In this document: positions 43,776-53,000 of the stretch, in pieces
Layout of the letters: every line of letters starts with the position of its first letter
How positions within the stretch are numbered: the stretch's first letter is position 1
Assembly (NCBI GenBank): GCA_021775735.1
Contig: JAJFHG010000012.1
Coordinates: 1 to 64,000 of the forward strand
DNA length: 64,000 nucleotides
Direction of reading: 5' to 3'
Source of the DNA: Hyphomicrobiaceae bacterium
GTDB taxonomy: Bacteria > Pseudomonadota > Alphaproteobacteria > Rhizobiales > Hyphomicrobiaceae
The notes under the pieces: generated by a model
Database searches by the model: none
Seen by the model: the letters and a program-made list of their open reading frames with translations, nothing else
Told to the model about the DNA's origin: nothing
Position numbers and translations under genes: made by a program

Positions 43776-44797
43776 TACAGTTTGGGACGCTGCAGAAAGG
43801 CGATCAGGCTCACGATAAATTATGTTGGGAAGACTTCTCGGTCGGGCAGACGTTTCACTTTGGACACAACGAGATTAGCCGAGATGAGATTGTAAGATTT
43901 GCACGTCTCTATGATCCCCAGCCGTTTCATATCGATGAACAAGCCGCAAAGCTGACGATGCTCGACGGTTTGGCCGCCTCTGGTTGGCATGTCTGCACAA
44001 TTTTTATGCGCATGCTTGATGAGGGTTTGCTGTCACGGTGCCAGTCTGCGGGAATTGACATGATAGACGAAGTCCAGTGGCGGGTTCCAGTCCGGCCCAA
44101 CGATCAGTTGCGTTGCCGTGTCACCTGTTTGGATATGCACCCTAATTCAGGCAAGTTGGGTTATGGCCTTTGTGCATTCTATTGCGAGGTCATAAATTCT
44201 CACGCGCATACCGTGATGACTTGGCGTTTGCAGCTCAAGCTCGTAAGTCGCGACGGGATTAACGCCCAATGCGCCGCAATCCCTACGAGCATAACGCGGG
44301 CTTCAAGCGTTACCCGACGGCCGAAAGAGCACGCAATCAACTATTTCGAAGATGTACACCCCGGAGACGATATCGCACTCGGAAGCTACACGCTGTCGCT
44401 GGAAAGAATTCAGGCATTCAAAAACAACTATGGTCACCAACCAATTCATCCTGACGCCAAGTTGGGACATGTCAGTGCGAGTGGTTGGCATCTAACTTCG
44501 ATTTGGATGCAGCGTTTGGTTCAGTATTATTCTCGCGAAGCACACTGGCTGAAGAGTAGCGGGTGTGAAGTTCCCCAACTTGGTCCATCCCCGGGGGTCA
44601 AAAATCTGCGTTGGCACCGACCTGTGTATGAGGGTGATACCTTGAACTTCTCGTGTTGGGCTGAACGAAAAATTGGAATGACTTCAAAACCTGGTTGGGG
44701 GTTGTTGTACGTTGGAAGTGATGTGTACAACCAGAACCGCCAGCGCGTTCTGTCTTTTCATGCCTTCTTATTCTTAGAATGCCGCAAGAAAAAATGA
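43772..44797 (+). CDS. Double-hotdog MaoC-like dehydratase
   Basis: A 341-residue protein of two hotdog domains. The first half carries a hydratase-type motif (FARLYDPQPFHIDEQ, Asp and His present) and the SGWHVCTIFMRML helix. The second half repeats the pattern as FKNNYGHQPIHPDAKLG with SGWHLTSIWMQRLV, but the catalytic Asp is replaced by Gly. This matches two-domain MaoC hydratases in which one half is structural. It is probably the dehydratase of the second ketosynthase set, in place of a FabZ. The start overlaps the ketosynthase stop. Confidence 0.82.
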   Translation: MIQFGTLQKGDQAHDKLCWEDFSVGQTFHFGHNEISRDEIVRFARLYDPQPFHIDEQAAKLTMLDGLAASGWHVCTIFMRMLDEGLLSRCQSAGIDMIDEVQWRVPVRPNDQLRCRVTCLDMHPNSGKLGYGLCAFYCEVINSHAHTVMTWRLQLKLVSRDGINAQCAAIPTSITRASSVTRRPKEHAINYFEDVHPGDDIALGSYTLSLERIQAFKNNYGHQPIHPDAKLGHVSASGWHLTSIWMQRLVQYYSREAHWLKSSGCEVPQLGPSPGVKNLRWHRPVYEGDTLNFSCWAERKIGMTSKPGWGLLYVGSDVYNQNRQRVLSFHAFLFLECRKKK

Positions 44798-44838
44798 TGG
44801 TGGTTTAGTGAACCATTTGCCAGTTGTTGAAGGATAAC

Positions 44839-45114
44839 ATGCTCGATCCAATGACAAAAAATGAGAATCTTAAACTCAGCGAGGATGCAACCATGCGACC
44901 TGAAATTAGGAAAATATTTTCCGATGTCTTTCAGTTCCATAACGTCCATTTTAACACGTCACGCGAAGAAGTTGAAAAATGGGATTCGCTTCAGCACGTT
45001 GCTCTGATCGCTTCGGTTGAGAGCACGTTTAGTATATCTCTGTCGATGGATGAGATGATGGAGATGGTTAGTGTTCCCGATATTCACGCAATTTTAGATC
45101 GTCACGGCGTCTGA
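44839..45114 (+). CDS. Acyl carrier protein of the second ketosynthase set
   Basis: A small carrier protein of about 91 residues, or 73 if the second start at 44893 (ATG after GAGGATG) is used. The phosphopantetheine site is EKWDSLQHVALIASVE with Ser, and the following helix (FSISLSMDEMMEM) has the acidic character of ACPs. It has no AcpXL-type tail, so it is not a simple duplicate of acpXL and would define a different carrier for the second ketosynthase pair. The gap after the double-hotdog gene is about 40 bases. Confidence 0.85.
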   Translation: MLDPMTKNENLKLSEDATMRPEIRKIFSDVFQFHNVHFNTSREEVEKWDSLQHVALIASVESTFSISLSMDEMMEMVSVPDIHAILDRHGV

Positions 45115-45324
45115 GGGAAATTTCGTTGAGGCCTCGTGATCGCTGGCCAGACACAACAATGACGTCGGCATCGGTTAAAGGATCTCGTTGTCAGGACGGA
45201 GATTCGAGGGGACATGGGTGGCTTCATTTTATGATCTAGGTGATTAATGTTTGTGGGCCAAGCCCTGCAAAAGTCACTTAGATAGAACACCCCTAAACAG
45301 CAGGCCTGTATACAGGAAGCAAAC

Positions 45325-47040
45325 ATGCCAAATTCATCACATCAATTCGACCAATCGAATGGATGTCAGTCGAACAGGCCCCACCTCGCTCGTCCCTGGA
45401 GCCAGCGTGCTAAACACTACGACGTTATTGTTGTTGGGTCGGGTTACGGGGGCGGTGTCGCCGCCGCGCGCTTGGCGCGCGCAGGCAAACGTGTTGCTGT
45501 TCTTGAACGCGGTCGCGAATACGTGCCAGGTGAATTTCCCAACCGTTTTTCCGATCTAAAAAGTCAAATACGGATTTCAAGCGCGGGCAAAAGCGTTGGT
45601 CCATCCGCAGCGCTTTATGATATTCGAGTTGGCGCGGATATGCATGTTATGGTTGGGTGCGGACTTGGTGGTGGCTCTTTGGTCAATGCTGGCGTTGCAC
45701 TGCGCCCGGACACCCGGGTCTTCGACGATACGATCTGGCCCGAAGCTCTTCGTCGCGACGGCCTTCTGGATCAGGGTTTTGAGCGCGCGGTGCATTGGAT
45801 TCGGCCAGCCCGTCACCCGGGCGCATCAAGTATGAGCAAATACCGAGCGCTGAAGGCGGCTGGTGACAACCTTGGACACGTTATCAATGATAGTCCACTT
45901 ACCATTGGTTTTGATGAGACAGTCAATCCCGCTGGCGTTGCACAGCCTGCGTGCACCTTGTGTGGAGATTGCTGTGGTGGATGCAACGTTGGTGCAAAAA
46001 ATACCGTTGCACAGACGTACCTTGCAGAGGCCGCGCGCCACGACGCTGACATGTTCACAGATGTTTCAGTCCATCATATCGAGAAACAATCTTGCGGTAC
46101 GTGGTCCGTCATCACACAACAAGACGGTCAATATGGTGCAACAGAACGCTTAGAGGCTGACGTTGTCATGCTTTGCGCTGGCACGCTGGGTTCGACGGAG
46201 ATTCTGCTACGGTCCGCAGCTCAAGGATTGGCTTGTTCCAGTCAGATTGGGCAGCGCTTTTCAGCCAACGGCGACGTCATCGCTTTCGGCTACGGTGCCA
46301 AAACAACGATCAATGCGATCGGCGTTGGTTATCCGTCAAAGCTTGATGACCACCAAGTTGGCGGGGTGGTCTCCGGTCACATTGAGTTCAACGACCCGGA
46401 CAAGCTCGAAAATAGTGTCTGCGTTCTGGAGGGTGTTATCCCATCCGCGCTTGCTCCAATCTTACCGGTCTTGTTCCTGCCGGATGGGCGTCTCGTCGGT
46501 GCACTCAAAAGTTTAATCAAGGGTGTCTACAAAGGTCCGTTTGCGCATCTGCAAACATTTTTTGCGGTGTCGCACGATTCTGCCAAGGGTTGGTTCACGC
46601 TTGAGAATGATCGCATCTGCCTCAACTGGCCAGGCGCAAAAGACGAGCCGGTCTATGCGAAAGTCGATGCTGTGCTCTCCGACATTGTTGCCCATTCAGG
46701 TGGTGACTATGTTAAACATCCGCTTTCAGAAACGATTGCCGGCAACAAACCATCGACAGCGCACCCACTTGGAGGGTGTGCAATGAGCGAAGATGCTGCG
46801 CACGGGGTCGTCAATCACAAAAGTCAAGTTTTTGACACAACGCATGGAGCGACGACACGCAATGTTCACAAAGGACTATATGTCGTTGATGGCTCAATCA
46901 TCCCACGCTCGCTTGGCGTCAATCCGCTTTTAACAATCACCGCTCTGAGTGAACGTGCGCTGTTGCATTTTGCCAGGGATCACAATTTGCCCGATGATGA
47001 TGAGCAAGCCGCCGACATGCCGTCCCATCTTGTGTGTTAA
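45325..47040 (+). CDS. GMC-type FAD oxidoreductase (cholesterol oxidase-like)
   Basis: A 571-residue flavoprotein: the FAD motif YDVIVVGSGYGGGVAAARLARAGKRVAVLERG near residue 34, VGCGLGGGSLVN, a Cys-rich stretch (CTLCGDCCGGCNVGAKNT, five Cys), and C-terminal HPLGGCAMSED and VDGSIIPRSLGVNPLLTI. The Cys arrangement resembles that of cholesterol oxidase-like bacterial GMC enzymes and could bind a metal or Fe-S group. It probably oxidises an alcohol group on a lipid. AGGAAG precedes the ATG. It follows the ACP gene after a 210-base gap and may have its own promoter. Confidence 0.85.
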   Translation: MPNSSHQFDQSNGCQSNRPHLARPWSQRAKHYDVIVVGSGYGGGVAAARLARAGKRVAVLERGREYVPGEFPNRFSDLKSQIRISSAGKSVGPSAALYDIRVGADMHVMVGCGLGGGSLVNAGVALRPDTRVFDDTIWPEALRRDGLLDQGFERAVHWIRPARHPGASSMSKYRALKAAGDNLGHVINDSPLTIGFDETVNPAGVAQPACTLCGDCCGGCNVGAKNTVAQTYLAEAARHDADMFTDVSVHHIEKQSCGTWSVITQQDGQYGATERLEADVVMLCAGTLGSTEILLRSAAQGLACSSQIGQRFSANGDVIAFGYGAKTTINAIGVGYPSKLDDHQVGGVVSGHIEFNDPDKLENSVCVLEGVIPSALAPILPVLFLPDGRLVGALKSLIKGVYKGPFAHLQTFFAVSHDSAKGWFTLENDRICLNWPGAKDEPVYAKVDAVLSDIVAHSGGDYVKHPLSETIAGNKPSTAHPLGGCAMSEDAAHGVVNHKSQVFDTTHGATTRNVHKGLYVVDGSIIPRSLGVNPLLTITALSERALLHFARDHNLPDDDEQAADMPSHLVC

Positions 47041-47050
47041 GATCGTTTGT

Positions 47051-47623
47051 ATGAAAACCAACCGTAGCTGTGGTGTCGTGATGACAGATATGAAAAAAAA
47101 GCCCGACTCTTCGATGCAGATTGCCGCCGTTGTAAGAAATGGATCGTGCGATGTTGATCAACTTCTCAAGGATGCCGCACGCGATCTTCAAGAAAAGGGA
47201 TATCGCGTCGGAGGTGTTGTGCGGGTCAATGAACGCCAAGCAGACACCCACCCATGCGATGTTGTTTTAGAAGAACTTACGACAGGGAATACAATTCCGC
47301 TGTCTCAAGATTGCGGACCAACAGCAACCGGGTGTCAGCTAGATACAGCAGCTCTTGCTCGGGTTGCTGGATTGGTTGATGCATCAATTGAACAAGCGCT
47401 CGACCTCTTGATCATTAATAAATTTGGAAAACGCGAAGCGGAGGGGTCAGGATTCCTCGAAACGATAGCCCGCGCTGTTGAAATTGGCATACCAGTTATT
47501 GTGTCTGTGTCTGAAGATCATGGTGAGGCATGGAATACGTTTTGTGGTAAAAACAGTCAGCTGCTCGCGCCAGAGCGCGATGTCGTCAAACATTGGCTCG
47601 ACCAGACACTTCGTGACATTTGA
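47051..47623 (+). CDS. DUF2478-like protein
   Basis: About 190 residues in the DUF2478 pattern: QIAAVVRNGSCDVDQLLKDAARDLQEKGYRVGGVVRVNE, then CQLDTAALARVAGLVD and DLLIINKFGKREAEGSGFLETIARAVEIGIPVIVSV. This is a P-loop-like fold without a visible Walker A. Such genes often occur near molybdenum or anaerobic metabolism loci, which would fit control by an FNR-type regulator, but no such genes lie here. The start is uncertain (47051, 47081 or 47090). It begins 10 bases after the GMC gene, so it may be in the same operon. Confidence 0.65.
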   Translation: MKTNRSCGVVMTDMKKKPDSSMQIAAVVRNGSCDVDQLLKDAARDLQEKGYRVGGVVRVNERQADTHPCDVVLEELTTGNTIPLSQDCGPTATGCQLDTAALARVAGLVDASIEQALDLLIINKFGKREAEGSGFLETIARAVEIGIPVIVSVSEDHGEAWNTFCGKNSQLLAPERDVVKHWLDQTLRDI

Positions 47624-47707
47624 CCCAAGCGGACCAATCGATGGGGGCAGGTCAACGTTGTGAGAAATATCCTAAGATTTGAAGATCAATCGTTAAATTT
47701 TGGGCGA

Positions 47708-48106
47708 TCACTTTTTAGCAACAGGCTCCAGAGGTCCTCCGTTCTTTGACCACGCTGTAAAACCACCTTCAATGTGCGCCACGTTTGTCATACCCATGTC
47801 AACAAGGGCTTTTGTCGCCAAAGCGGATCGCCAACCACTGGCGCAAAACAAGAGGAATTTATTGTCGCTGGCAAAGACAGGCTTATGATAGGGGCTTTCG
47901 GGATCGACCCAGAACTCAATCATCCCGCGCGGAACGTGCAGCGCGCCTGGGATTGTGCCTTCACGCCACAATTCACGAATGTCGCGCAAATCGACGAACT
48001 GTGTATTTTCGTCCTTCAAGCTACCGCGTGCATTATCAAAACTTACAGTTTCGATATGTTCGTTTGCCTCACGAACGAGTTCGCGAATACCTTTAGTGAT
48101 CGCCAT
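47708..48106 (-). CDS. Single-domain rhodanese-like protein
   Basis: A 132-residue rhodanese-domain protein. The active loop is LLFCASGWRSALA with the catalytic Cys, and the fold ends with VAHIEGGFTAWSKNGGP. These enzymes transfer sulfane sulfur. No signal peptide is seen, so it should be cytoplasmic. It converges with the DUF2478 gene and is divergent from the sensor kinase gene. Confidence 0.9.
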   Translation of the reverse strand: MAITKGIRELVREANEHIETVSFDNARGSLKDENTQFVDLRDIRELWREGTIPGALHVPRGMIEFWVDPESPYHKPVFASDNKFLLFCASGWRSALATKALVDMGMTNVAHIEGGFTAWSKNGGPLEPVAKK

Positions 48107-48381
48107 TTATTTACCTCTCATTGCCAACGCTCAATAACGCCATTGAACTGCCCTTGGATAGCTCTCTTTTAGAGCTTAGCAGACGAATCTGGTGCAGTCG
48201 TGATTGAGCGGCAAAGCTAAAAATAGAGATAACGGGTTTGTTTCCACGCTTCTGTTGTGGGTACGATGCAGACACTAGATTATAAATTGCGGCATACGGT
48301 TTCAATTCTGTGAAGCACAGTTGAGCTGTCTGTGAAAGTTGCTTAGGTATAGCAATCTGCAAGAACCACCCAAAGGCCCCT

Positions 48382-49881
48382 ATGTCGGCAAAGCAGCTCC
48401 CAGTGATCGCACTCATATTGATCGTCCCGGTCGCGGTTCTCACGTTTTTGGCTGTGCGCTCGCTATCCCTTGAGAATGATGCGTTGATCGTGCGACGTGA
48501 TCGCCTCGCCAAACAGCGCATGGACGCAGCTGCTGCCCTGATTCTTTCGCGCGTGCAAAATCTAGGCACAGACGTACTGGCACAAACTCGGGTCGCCTAT
48601 GCCACAGGTGGCACTGATGCGCTCTCCAAACTGATGCGAAAACGAGTGTTCACTTATGCGTACGTCTCAAAACTAGGGACACAGCTTTATGCGGCAACCG
48701 CTCTAGAACATCAATATGACAGCGCCCGGCTTATGCAGGATAGAGCTCAAGCACTCGTTACAACGTTGAACAGTTCAAAGTCCTCTGCAGCGACCTTGGT
48801 GCCTTACAGTGGTGGGTTCACTATTTTGCGCTGTTCAAGAGATGCAACGGACACAAATATTTGTGTTGCTGTTGATAAGAACAAGCTAATGCATGCGCTT
48901 CAGGCGGGGCTTGGACCTGTCGCACGCAGTGCCGGGCTCAAGCGGGTCGGGCTTGTCGATCCAAATGGCACTGCGATTGGCTTGCTAGATTCAGGGGCGC
49001 TCAAAGTTATTTCACAACCACTCGACAGGCTCCTAGATGGCTGGAAGTTGCGGGTTGAAGAACCGAATTACGACGATACCGTCCTGCATAATATCCATTT
49101 TCTTTACATAATTGCAGGCGCTCTAATTGCTGGATGGTTAGCCATGACTTGGATGTTGCACCGGTCCAGGATTCTAAAAGAAGAGGCGGCATCTGCACGC
49201 GCCAATGTCATTGCACAACTGGCGCACGAATTGCGAACTCCACTCACGAACTTGAAGCTTCACACAGACTTGCTCAATCGCAACTCCTCGGATGGGCCGT
49301 CCGTGAAGCGTTATGGTGCCATCCTTGATCGTGAAATTGACCGGCTTTCTCTTCTTGCGGAGAACGCGATTGCAGTTGCACGTGGCGCTATTGTTCAGCC
49401 CAAACTTGAGACGGCCGTTCCTGATGATTGTCTGCGCGCGATTATTGAGCGCTTTGAGCCGACGCTCGCGGATGCGTGTTGTGTGGTGGAGCTCAGGTTT
49501 GGTGCCGCTAAGCCAAGTCGCTTTGACAAGACATCATGGGAGCGCTGCATCGTCAATCTCATTGATAACGCCAGAAAATATGCATCAGGAACGCCTATAA
49601 AGATCACAACTGCGCAAACTTCCTGCATGTTGCGACTAGATGTAAGTGATTGCGGTCCGGGCATTGTTGCCAACCAGCGAGATCGGATATTCGAGCCACT
49701 GGAACGCGGAACCACAACAAAATCTTCGGGCTTCGGCCTTGGACTGGCTGCTGTACGTACGCTTGCGCGCCAGAATGGAGGCAACTGTTGGGTTGAGGAT
49801 TTGAGCCCGGGATCTAACTTTGTTCTCACCATGCAAGCCTATCCCGTGGAAGACCGGCGACAGGAGCACGTCTCGTCATGA
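48382..49881 (+). CDS. Membrane sensor histidine kinase
   Basis: A 499-residue kinase. TM1 is near residues 4-24 and TM2 near 238-260, with a ~210-residue periplasmic sensor between them that has no motif I recognise (two Cys in ILRCSRDATDTNICVAV may form a disulfide). There is no clear HAMP domain. The HisKA box is LAHELRTPLTNLKLHTDLL and the ATPase has VNLIDNARKYASG (N), DCGPGI (G1) and GFGLGLA (G2). It pairs with the response regulator whose ATG overlaps its stop. Confidence 0.88.
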   Translation: MSAKQLPVIALILIVPVAVLTFLAVRSLSLENDALIVRRDRLAKQRMDAAAALILSRVQNLGTDVLAQTRVAYATGGTDALSKLMRKRVFTYAYVSKLGTQLYAATALEHQYDSARLMQDRAQALVTTLNSSKSSAATLVPYSGGFTILRCSRDATDTNICVAVDKNKLMHALQAGLGPVARSAGLKRVGLVDPNGTAIGLLDSGALKVISQPLDRLLDGWKLRVEEPNYDDTVLHNIHFLYIIAGALIAGWLAMTWMLHRSRILKEEAASARANVIAQLAHELRTPLTNLKLHTDLLNRNSSDGPSVKRYGAILDREIDRLSLLAENAIAVARGAIVQPKLETAVPDDCLRAIIERFEPTLADACCVVELRFGAAKPSRFDKTSWERCIVNLIDNARKYASGTPIKITTAQTSCMLRLDVSDCGPGIVANQRDRIFEPLERGTTTKSSGFGLGLAAVRTLARQNGGNCWVEDLSPGSNFVLTMQAYPVEDRRQEHVSS

Positions 49882-50555
49882 TGGTTCTAATAGCGGAAGA
49901 CGATGCAAACCTGCGGCGTGGTCTGGCTGAGTTGTTGCAGCTTGAAGGCTTTGAAACAATCACGGCAGAGTGCGGTTTAAGCGCTGTCAGCACTTTTCAA
50001 AAGACGCAGCCAGACTTCTGCATTCTTGATGTTACCATGCCCGGAGTTGACGGTTTCGAAGCATGCAGACAAATTCGAAAATGCAGTCCGCAGGTTCCTA
50101 TCCTGTTTTTGACTGCGCGAAATGAGGAGATCGACAGGGTTTTAGGATTTGGACTTGGTGCGGATGACTACATGGGCAAACCCTTCAGCGCCCAGGAACT
50201 CATCGCGCGTATTAAAGCAATCAGTCGGCGTTCCAGCGCACTCGGCGCGATCAATGACGTCTTCGAGATGGGTGATTTGAAGATTGATCCAGGTGCGCTC
50301 CGCGCATGTCGGGCCGGGATTGCCATTGAACTCTCGCCGCGCGATGTTGCTGTTCTAAAATTTTTGTACCAGCGCGCAGGGCGAGTTGTCAGTCGCGACG
50401 AGCTGTACGACCATTGTTGGGGTCAGGAACATTTTTCCAATAGCCGCGCACTTGATCAGTTTATTTCGACGTTACGGCGCAAAATCGAAACCGATCCTGC
50501 TGCTCCCTGCATCATTGCGACCGTACACGGGGCGGGCTACCGGTTCGACCCCTAA
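49878..50555 (+). CDS. OmpR-family response regulator
   Basis: A 225-residue regulator: receiver domain (VLIAEDDANLRRGLAEL, phospho-Asp in FCILDVTMPGVDG, Lys in DYMGKPFSAQEL), then a winged helix (ELSPRDVAVLKFLYQRAGRVVSRDELYDHCWG, and IETDPAAPCIIATVHGAGYRFDP). It overlaps the kinase gene by 4 bases. The target may include the downstream SRPBCC protein gene, which has its own 155-base upstream region; this is not proven. Confidence 0.92.
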   Translation: MMVLIAEDDANLRRGLAELLQLEGFETITAECGLSAVSTFQKTQPDFCILDVTMPGVDGFEACRQIRKCSPQVPILFLTARNEEIDRVLGFGLGADDYMGKPFSAQELIARIKAISRRSSALGAINDVFEMGDLKIDPGALRACRAGIAIELSPRDVAVLKFLYQRAGRVVSRDELYDHCWGQEHFSNSRALDQFISTLRRKIETDPAAPCIIATVHGAGYRFDP

Positions 50556-50711
50556 AACTGTCTAGGCCCACAACAGTTCTCCTGACAAATTCCTTACAAT
50601 AATCTTCCGGACACCTGACCAAATGCGACGTTTGTTTGGGCAGGGTGTGTTCCTCACAGAGGTGCCGACCTTGTTAGACCGGCAGCCTCATAGATTTGGG
50701 AGATACATCCA

Positions 50712-51185
50712 ATGAAGAAACTTATCATGGTCGCGATCATGACCGCATTTTCAACAACGACTGCAGCAGCCATAGATGCCCACTACAGCAAAGACACACC
50801 TGCGAGTCCCGCCAAGGCGTGGGCAGCGATTGGGGATTTCTGTGGTATTTTGACCTGGCATCCTGCGCTTGAGAAGTGTGAACTCTCGAACAAAGATGGT
50901 GCCACACTGCGCACTCTCCATCTCAAAGGTGGCGGCACGATTCTGGAAAAACTCATCGAGCAAAACGATAAGACGATGACCCAGACTTACGTCATCCTGG
51001 AAGGGGTTCTTCCTGTCGCCAATTACAAATCCACACTGAAAGTTGTGCCCAAAGGCGATGCGGCAACCTATGACTGGTCAGGTCGTTTCGATGCCAAAGG
51101 CGCTGATGATGTCGAAGCCAAAAAAGTGATTACTGGCGTTTACACCGCAGGCGTCGACGCATTGGTTAGCAAGACATCTAATTGA
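50712..51185 (+). CDS. Exported SRPBCC (START-like) protein
   Basis: A 157-residue protein with a signal peptide (LIMVAIMTAFSTTTAAA) and a polyketide cyclase/START-like fold: ASPAKAWAAIGDFCGILTWHPALEKCELS, TLRTLHLKGGG and a C-terminal helix. SRPBCC domains bind hydrophobic ligands in a deep cavity. A periplasmic location suggests lipid or small-molecule binding. GGGAGA is upstream of the ATG. The two Cys (in DFCG and EKCE) may form a disulfide. Confidence 0.82.
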   Translation: MKKLIMVAIMTAFSTTTAAAIDAHYSKDTPASPAKAWAAIGDFCGILTWHPALEKCELSNKDGATLRTLHLKGGGTILEKLIEQNDKTMTQTYVILEGVLPVANYKSTLKVVPKGDAATYDWSGRFDAKGADDVEAKKVITGVYTAGVDALVSKTSN

Positions 51186-51291
51186 TTGCATGTTGTTTTG
51201 GCTGTGGCAGCAGAAGCAACTTGCACCGCGACAGCTATCTCAATGCGACGGTGCATCGTCACAAGACGGTCAGCACGGGTCGAGAAAGAAA

Positions 51292-51316
51292 AAGGCTGCC
51301 CGGATCGGGCGGCCTT
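51292..51316 (-). terminator. Rho-independent terminator of the porin gene
   Basis: A hairpin with an 11-bp stem (AAGGCTGCCCG / CGGGCGGCCTT, one G-U on the plus strand) and a 3-base loop. Read leftward, it is followed by a T-rich run (TTTCTTTCTC). It sits about 30 bases beyond the porin stop and could also act on the converging SRPBCC transcript. Confidence 0.8.
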
Positions 51317-51346
51317 CTCAGTTGGGAGATATATCAGGTAATCAGA

Positions 51347-52684
51347 TTAGAACTTGATGCGTGAACCCATGATGACGGTTTGCCAAGGCTCACTGTTCAC
51401 GCTGCCCAAGTTAGAGTCTGTGATTTCTGCATCGTAGTGTTTGTAGTGAACATAAATGTCCATTACCGCGGCAGAAATATGCTGGTTGAAACCAACTTCC
51501 CACATATCGAATTCAAAGTTCGTGATGGTTCCATTGAAGTTGTTCAAGTTGCCGTTGTTGTCGCGTACGGCAAATCCAGCTTCGCGATTATGATAGCCAC
51601 CAAAAATAGTGGTCGGACCCAAGGACACCCACTTTTGCTCAATACCAGCCTGAATGTGATACATCTTGAGTTCTTCAGTGTCGCCTGCGCCGGCTGATGC
51701 AACAAGTGCGGCTTGACCAGCGCGGAGGGCTGCATCACGACCTTCATCCCAGCGAATGCCATAAGCACCTGTCAGGAAGAGACCGGTTGGTTTGTGCAGG
51801 ACACTTGCAGACATGCCAAGTTCGCGACAGCGGGCACCATGAGGAACCACTCCTCCACCAAGGGCTTGAATGCCAGCTTCAGATAAGCACTCTTCGTCAC
51901 GTTCTGAGATTTGGCCGTAGCCAATACCGGCTCTGATTTTGAAATTGCCGACTTTGTCTTTGTATTTCAGAGCGATGCCCCAAATGTCGTCCTCACCCCA
52001 GTGGGCGTGAGCAGTAAAACCGGCAAGTTTTGGTGAGTCATAGCGGACCAGGCTGCCGCGAGAGCCTTCGCCCGGCTCAAGCACCATCGCAAGGTTGTCC
52101 CACTGGCCAATATTAGCACCGGTTCCAGATTGGCGAATCGCGAATGAGTCGTTGGCGTCGAGCACGTCTGGGTTCGCGAAGTGACCAATTTTCGCAGTTT
52201 GGTTCTGCGTGATCCCATCATGTGCCATTGATGTTTCGCCGACATTGATCTTGCCGTATTTCTTGTTTCCGATGTACCAGAACGTGTGGCGAATATCGAG
52301 ACCGGTTCCTCCGTCATCGTTATCTGCGCCCAAAGCACCTTGGTCTTCTGCGCGAACGCCGATTTCAATACGATAACCCGCTTCCCAGCCACTGCCGAAT
52401 TTGGCTTTTCCTTTAAAGCCAAAGCGCGTGCGAGATGTATCGTTAGTGTAGTTATAGGTGTTTGTTTCAACACCGTCGTCCCAATACCCGATGGCTTGGT
52501 TGACTTGACCATAGATCGTAAGGCTGACCTTGCGGTTGCCTTTGCGTGCCGTTGTCGCTTCAAGTTCAGCGATACGTTCTTCAAGATCGGCACAGCAATT
52601 GCCGCCAAAATCAGCAGCCTGTGCAGATGTGAGTGCAAAACACGTCGATAACGCGATGCCAGCACCGAGAATTTGTCGTTTCAT
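51347..52684 (-). CDS. Outer-membrane porin
   Basis: A 445-residue trimeric-porin-like protein. It has a signal peptide (ILGAGIALSTCFALTSAQAA), a short coiled-coil start (LEERIAELEATTARKG), alternating beta strands typical of a 16-strand barrel (e.g. GSGWEAGYRIEIGVRAE, SRGSLVRYDSPKLAGFTAHAHWGED) and a closing aromatic Phe (MGSRIKF) as the outer-membrane insertion signal. A Pho box-like repeat lies about 110 bases upstream, so it may be a phosphate-starvation porin. The ATG at 52684 has GAGGGA before it; the TTG at 52696 is a worse choice. Confidence 0.9.
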   Translation of the reverse strand: MKRQILGAGIALSTCFALTSAQAADFGGNCCADLEERIAELEATTARKGNRKVSLTIYGQVNQAIGYWDDGVETNTYNYTNDTSRTRFGFKGKAKFGSGWEAGYRIEIGVRAEDQGALGADNDDGGTGLDIRHTFWYIGNKKYGKINVGETSMAHDGITQNQTAKIGHFANPDVLDANDSFAIRQSGTGANIGQWDNLAMVLEPGEGSRGSLVRYDSPKLAGFTAHAHWGEDDIWGIALKYKDKVGNFKIRAGIGYGQISERDEECLSEAGIQALGGGVVPHGARCRELGMSASVLHKPTGLFLTGAYGIRWDEGRDAALRAGQAALVASAGAGDTEELKMYHIQAGIEQKWVSLGPTTIFGGYHNREAGFAVRDNNGNLNNFNGTITNFEFDMWEVGFNQHISAAVMDIYVHYKHYDAEITDSNLGSVNSEPWQTVIMGSRIKF

Positions 52685-52793
52685 CTTTTCCCTCAACGGT
52701 TACTCTGTTTAAAGCCCCAAATCGTTCCGCGGCGGGCTTTTGCCCGCCAAATTGTGTTGTGGAACAATCTCAAGCCTGCGATAGCCAGCCTTC

Positions 52794-52811
52794 ATTACAG
52801 TTCAGTGACAA
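52794..52811 (-). promoter_or_regulatory. Pho box-like direct repeat upstream of the porin
   Basis: Read leftward: TTGTCAC-TGAA-CTGTAAT. These are two 7-base units at 11-base period, as in PhoB boxes. They lie 110 bases before the porin ATG. One unit is imperfect, so the evidence is moderate. Confidence 0.5.
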
Positions 52812-53000
52812 TTCGGTATTTGCTTTGGGATTGAAGGAGGGATATCGACGAACAACGGAAGGGTGTTGCCAATCAGCACTGTCACAATTGGTCTGAGTTT
52901 GAAAAATTGTGCAGCGGACAGGCGTAGACGGGGCAGGGTCTCGATGGCACCCACCAAGTTATCTTAAGGCGCTTGCTAACATGACTGTGACAATCAGCGT

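Noticed and set aside
34228-45114. Aromatic type II polyketide cluster
   Set aside because: The first carrier and ketosynthases match the AcpXL fatty acid type, full reduction enzymes are present and no cyclase or aromatase is in the locus.
45233-45252. Fourth FNR-type box before the GMC gene (TGATCTAGGTGATT)
   Set aside because: The right half-site GTGA does not match ATCA; two mismatches in a four-base half-site are too many.
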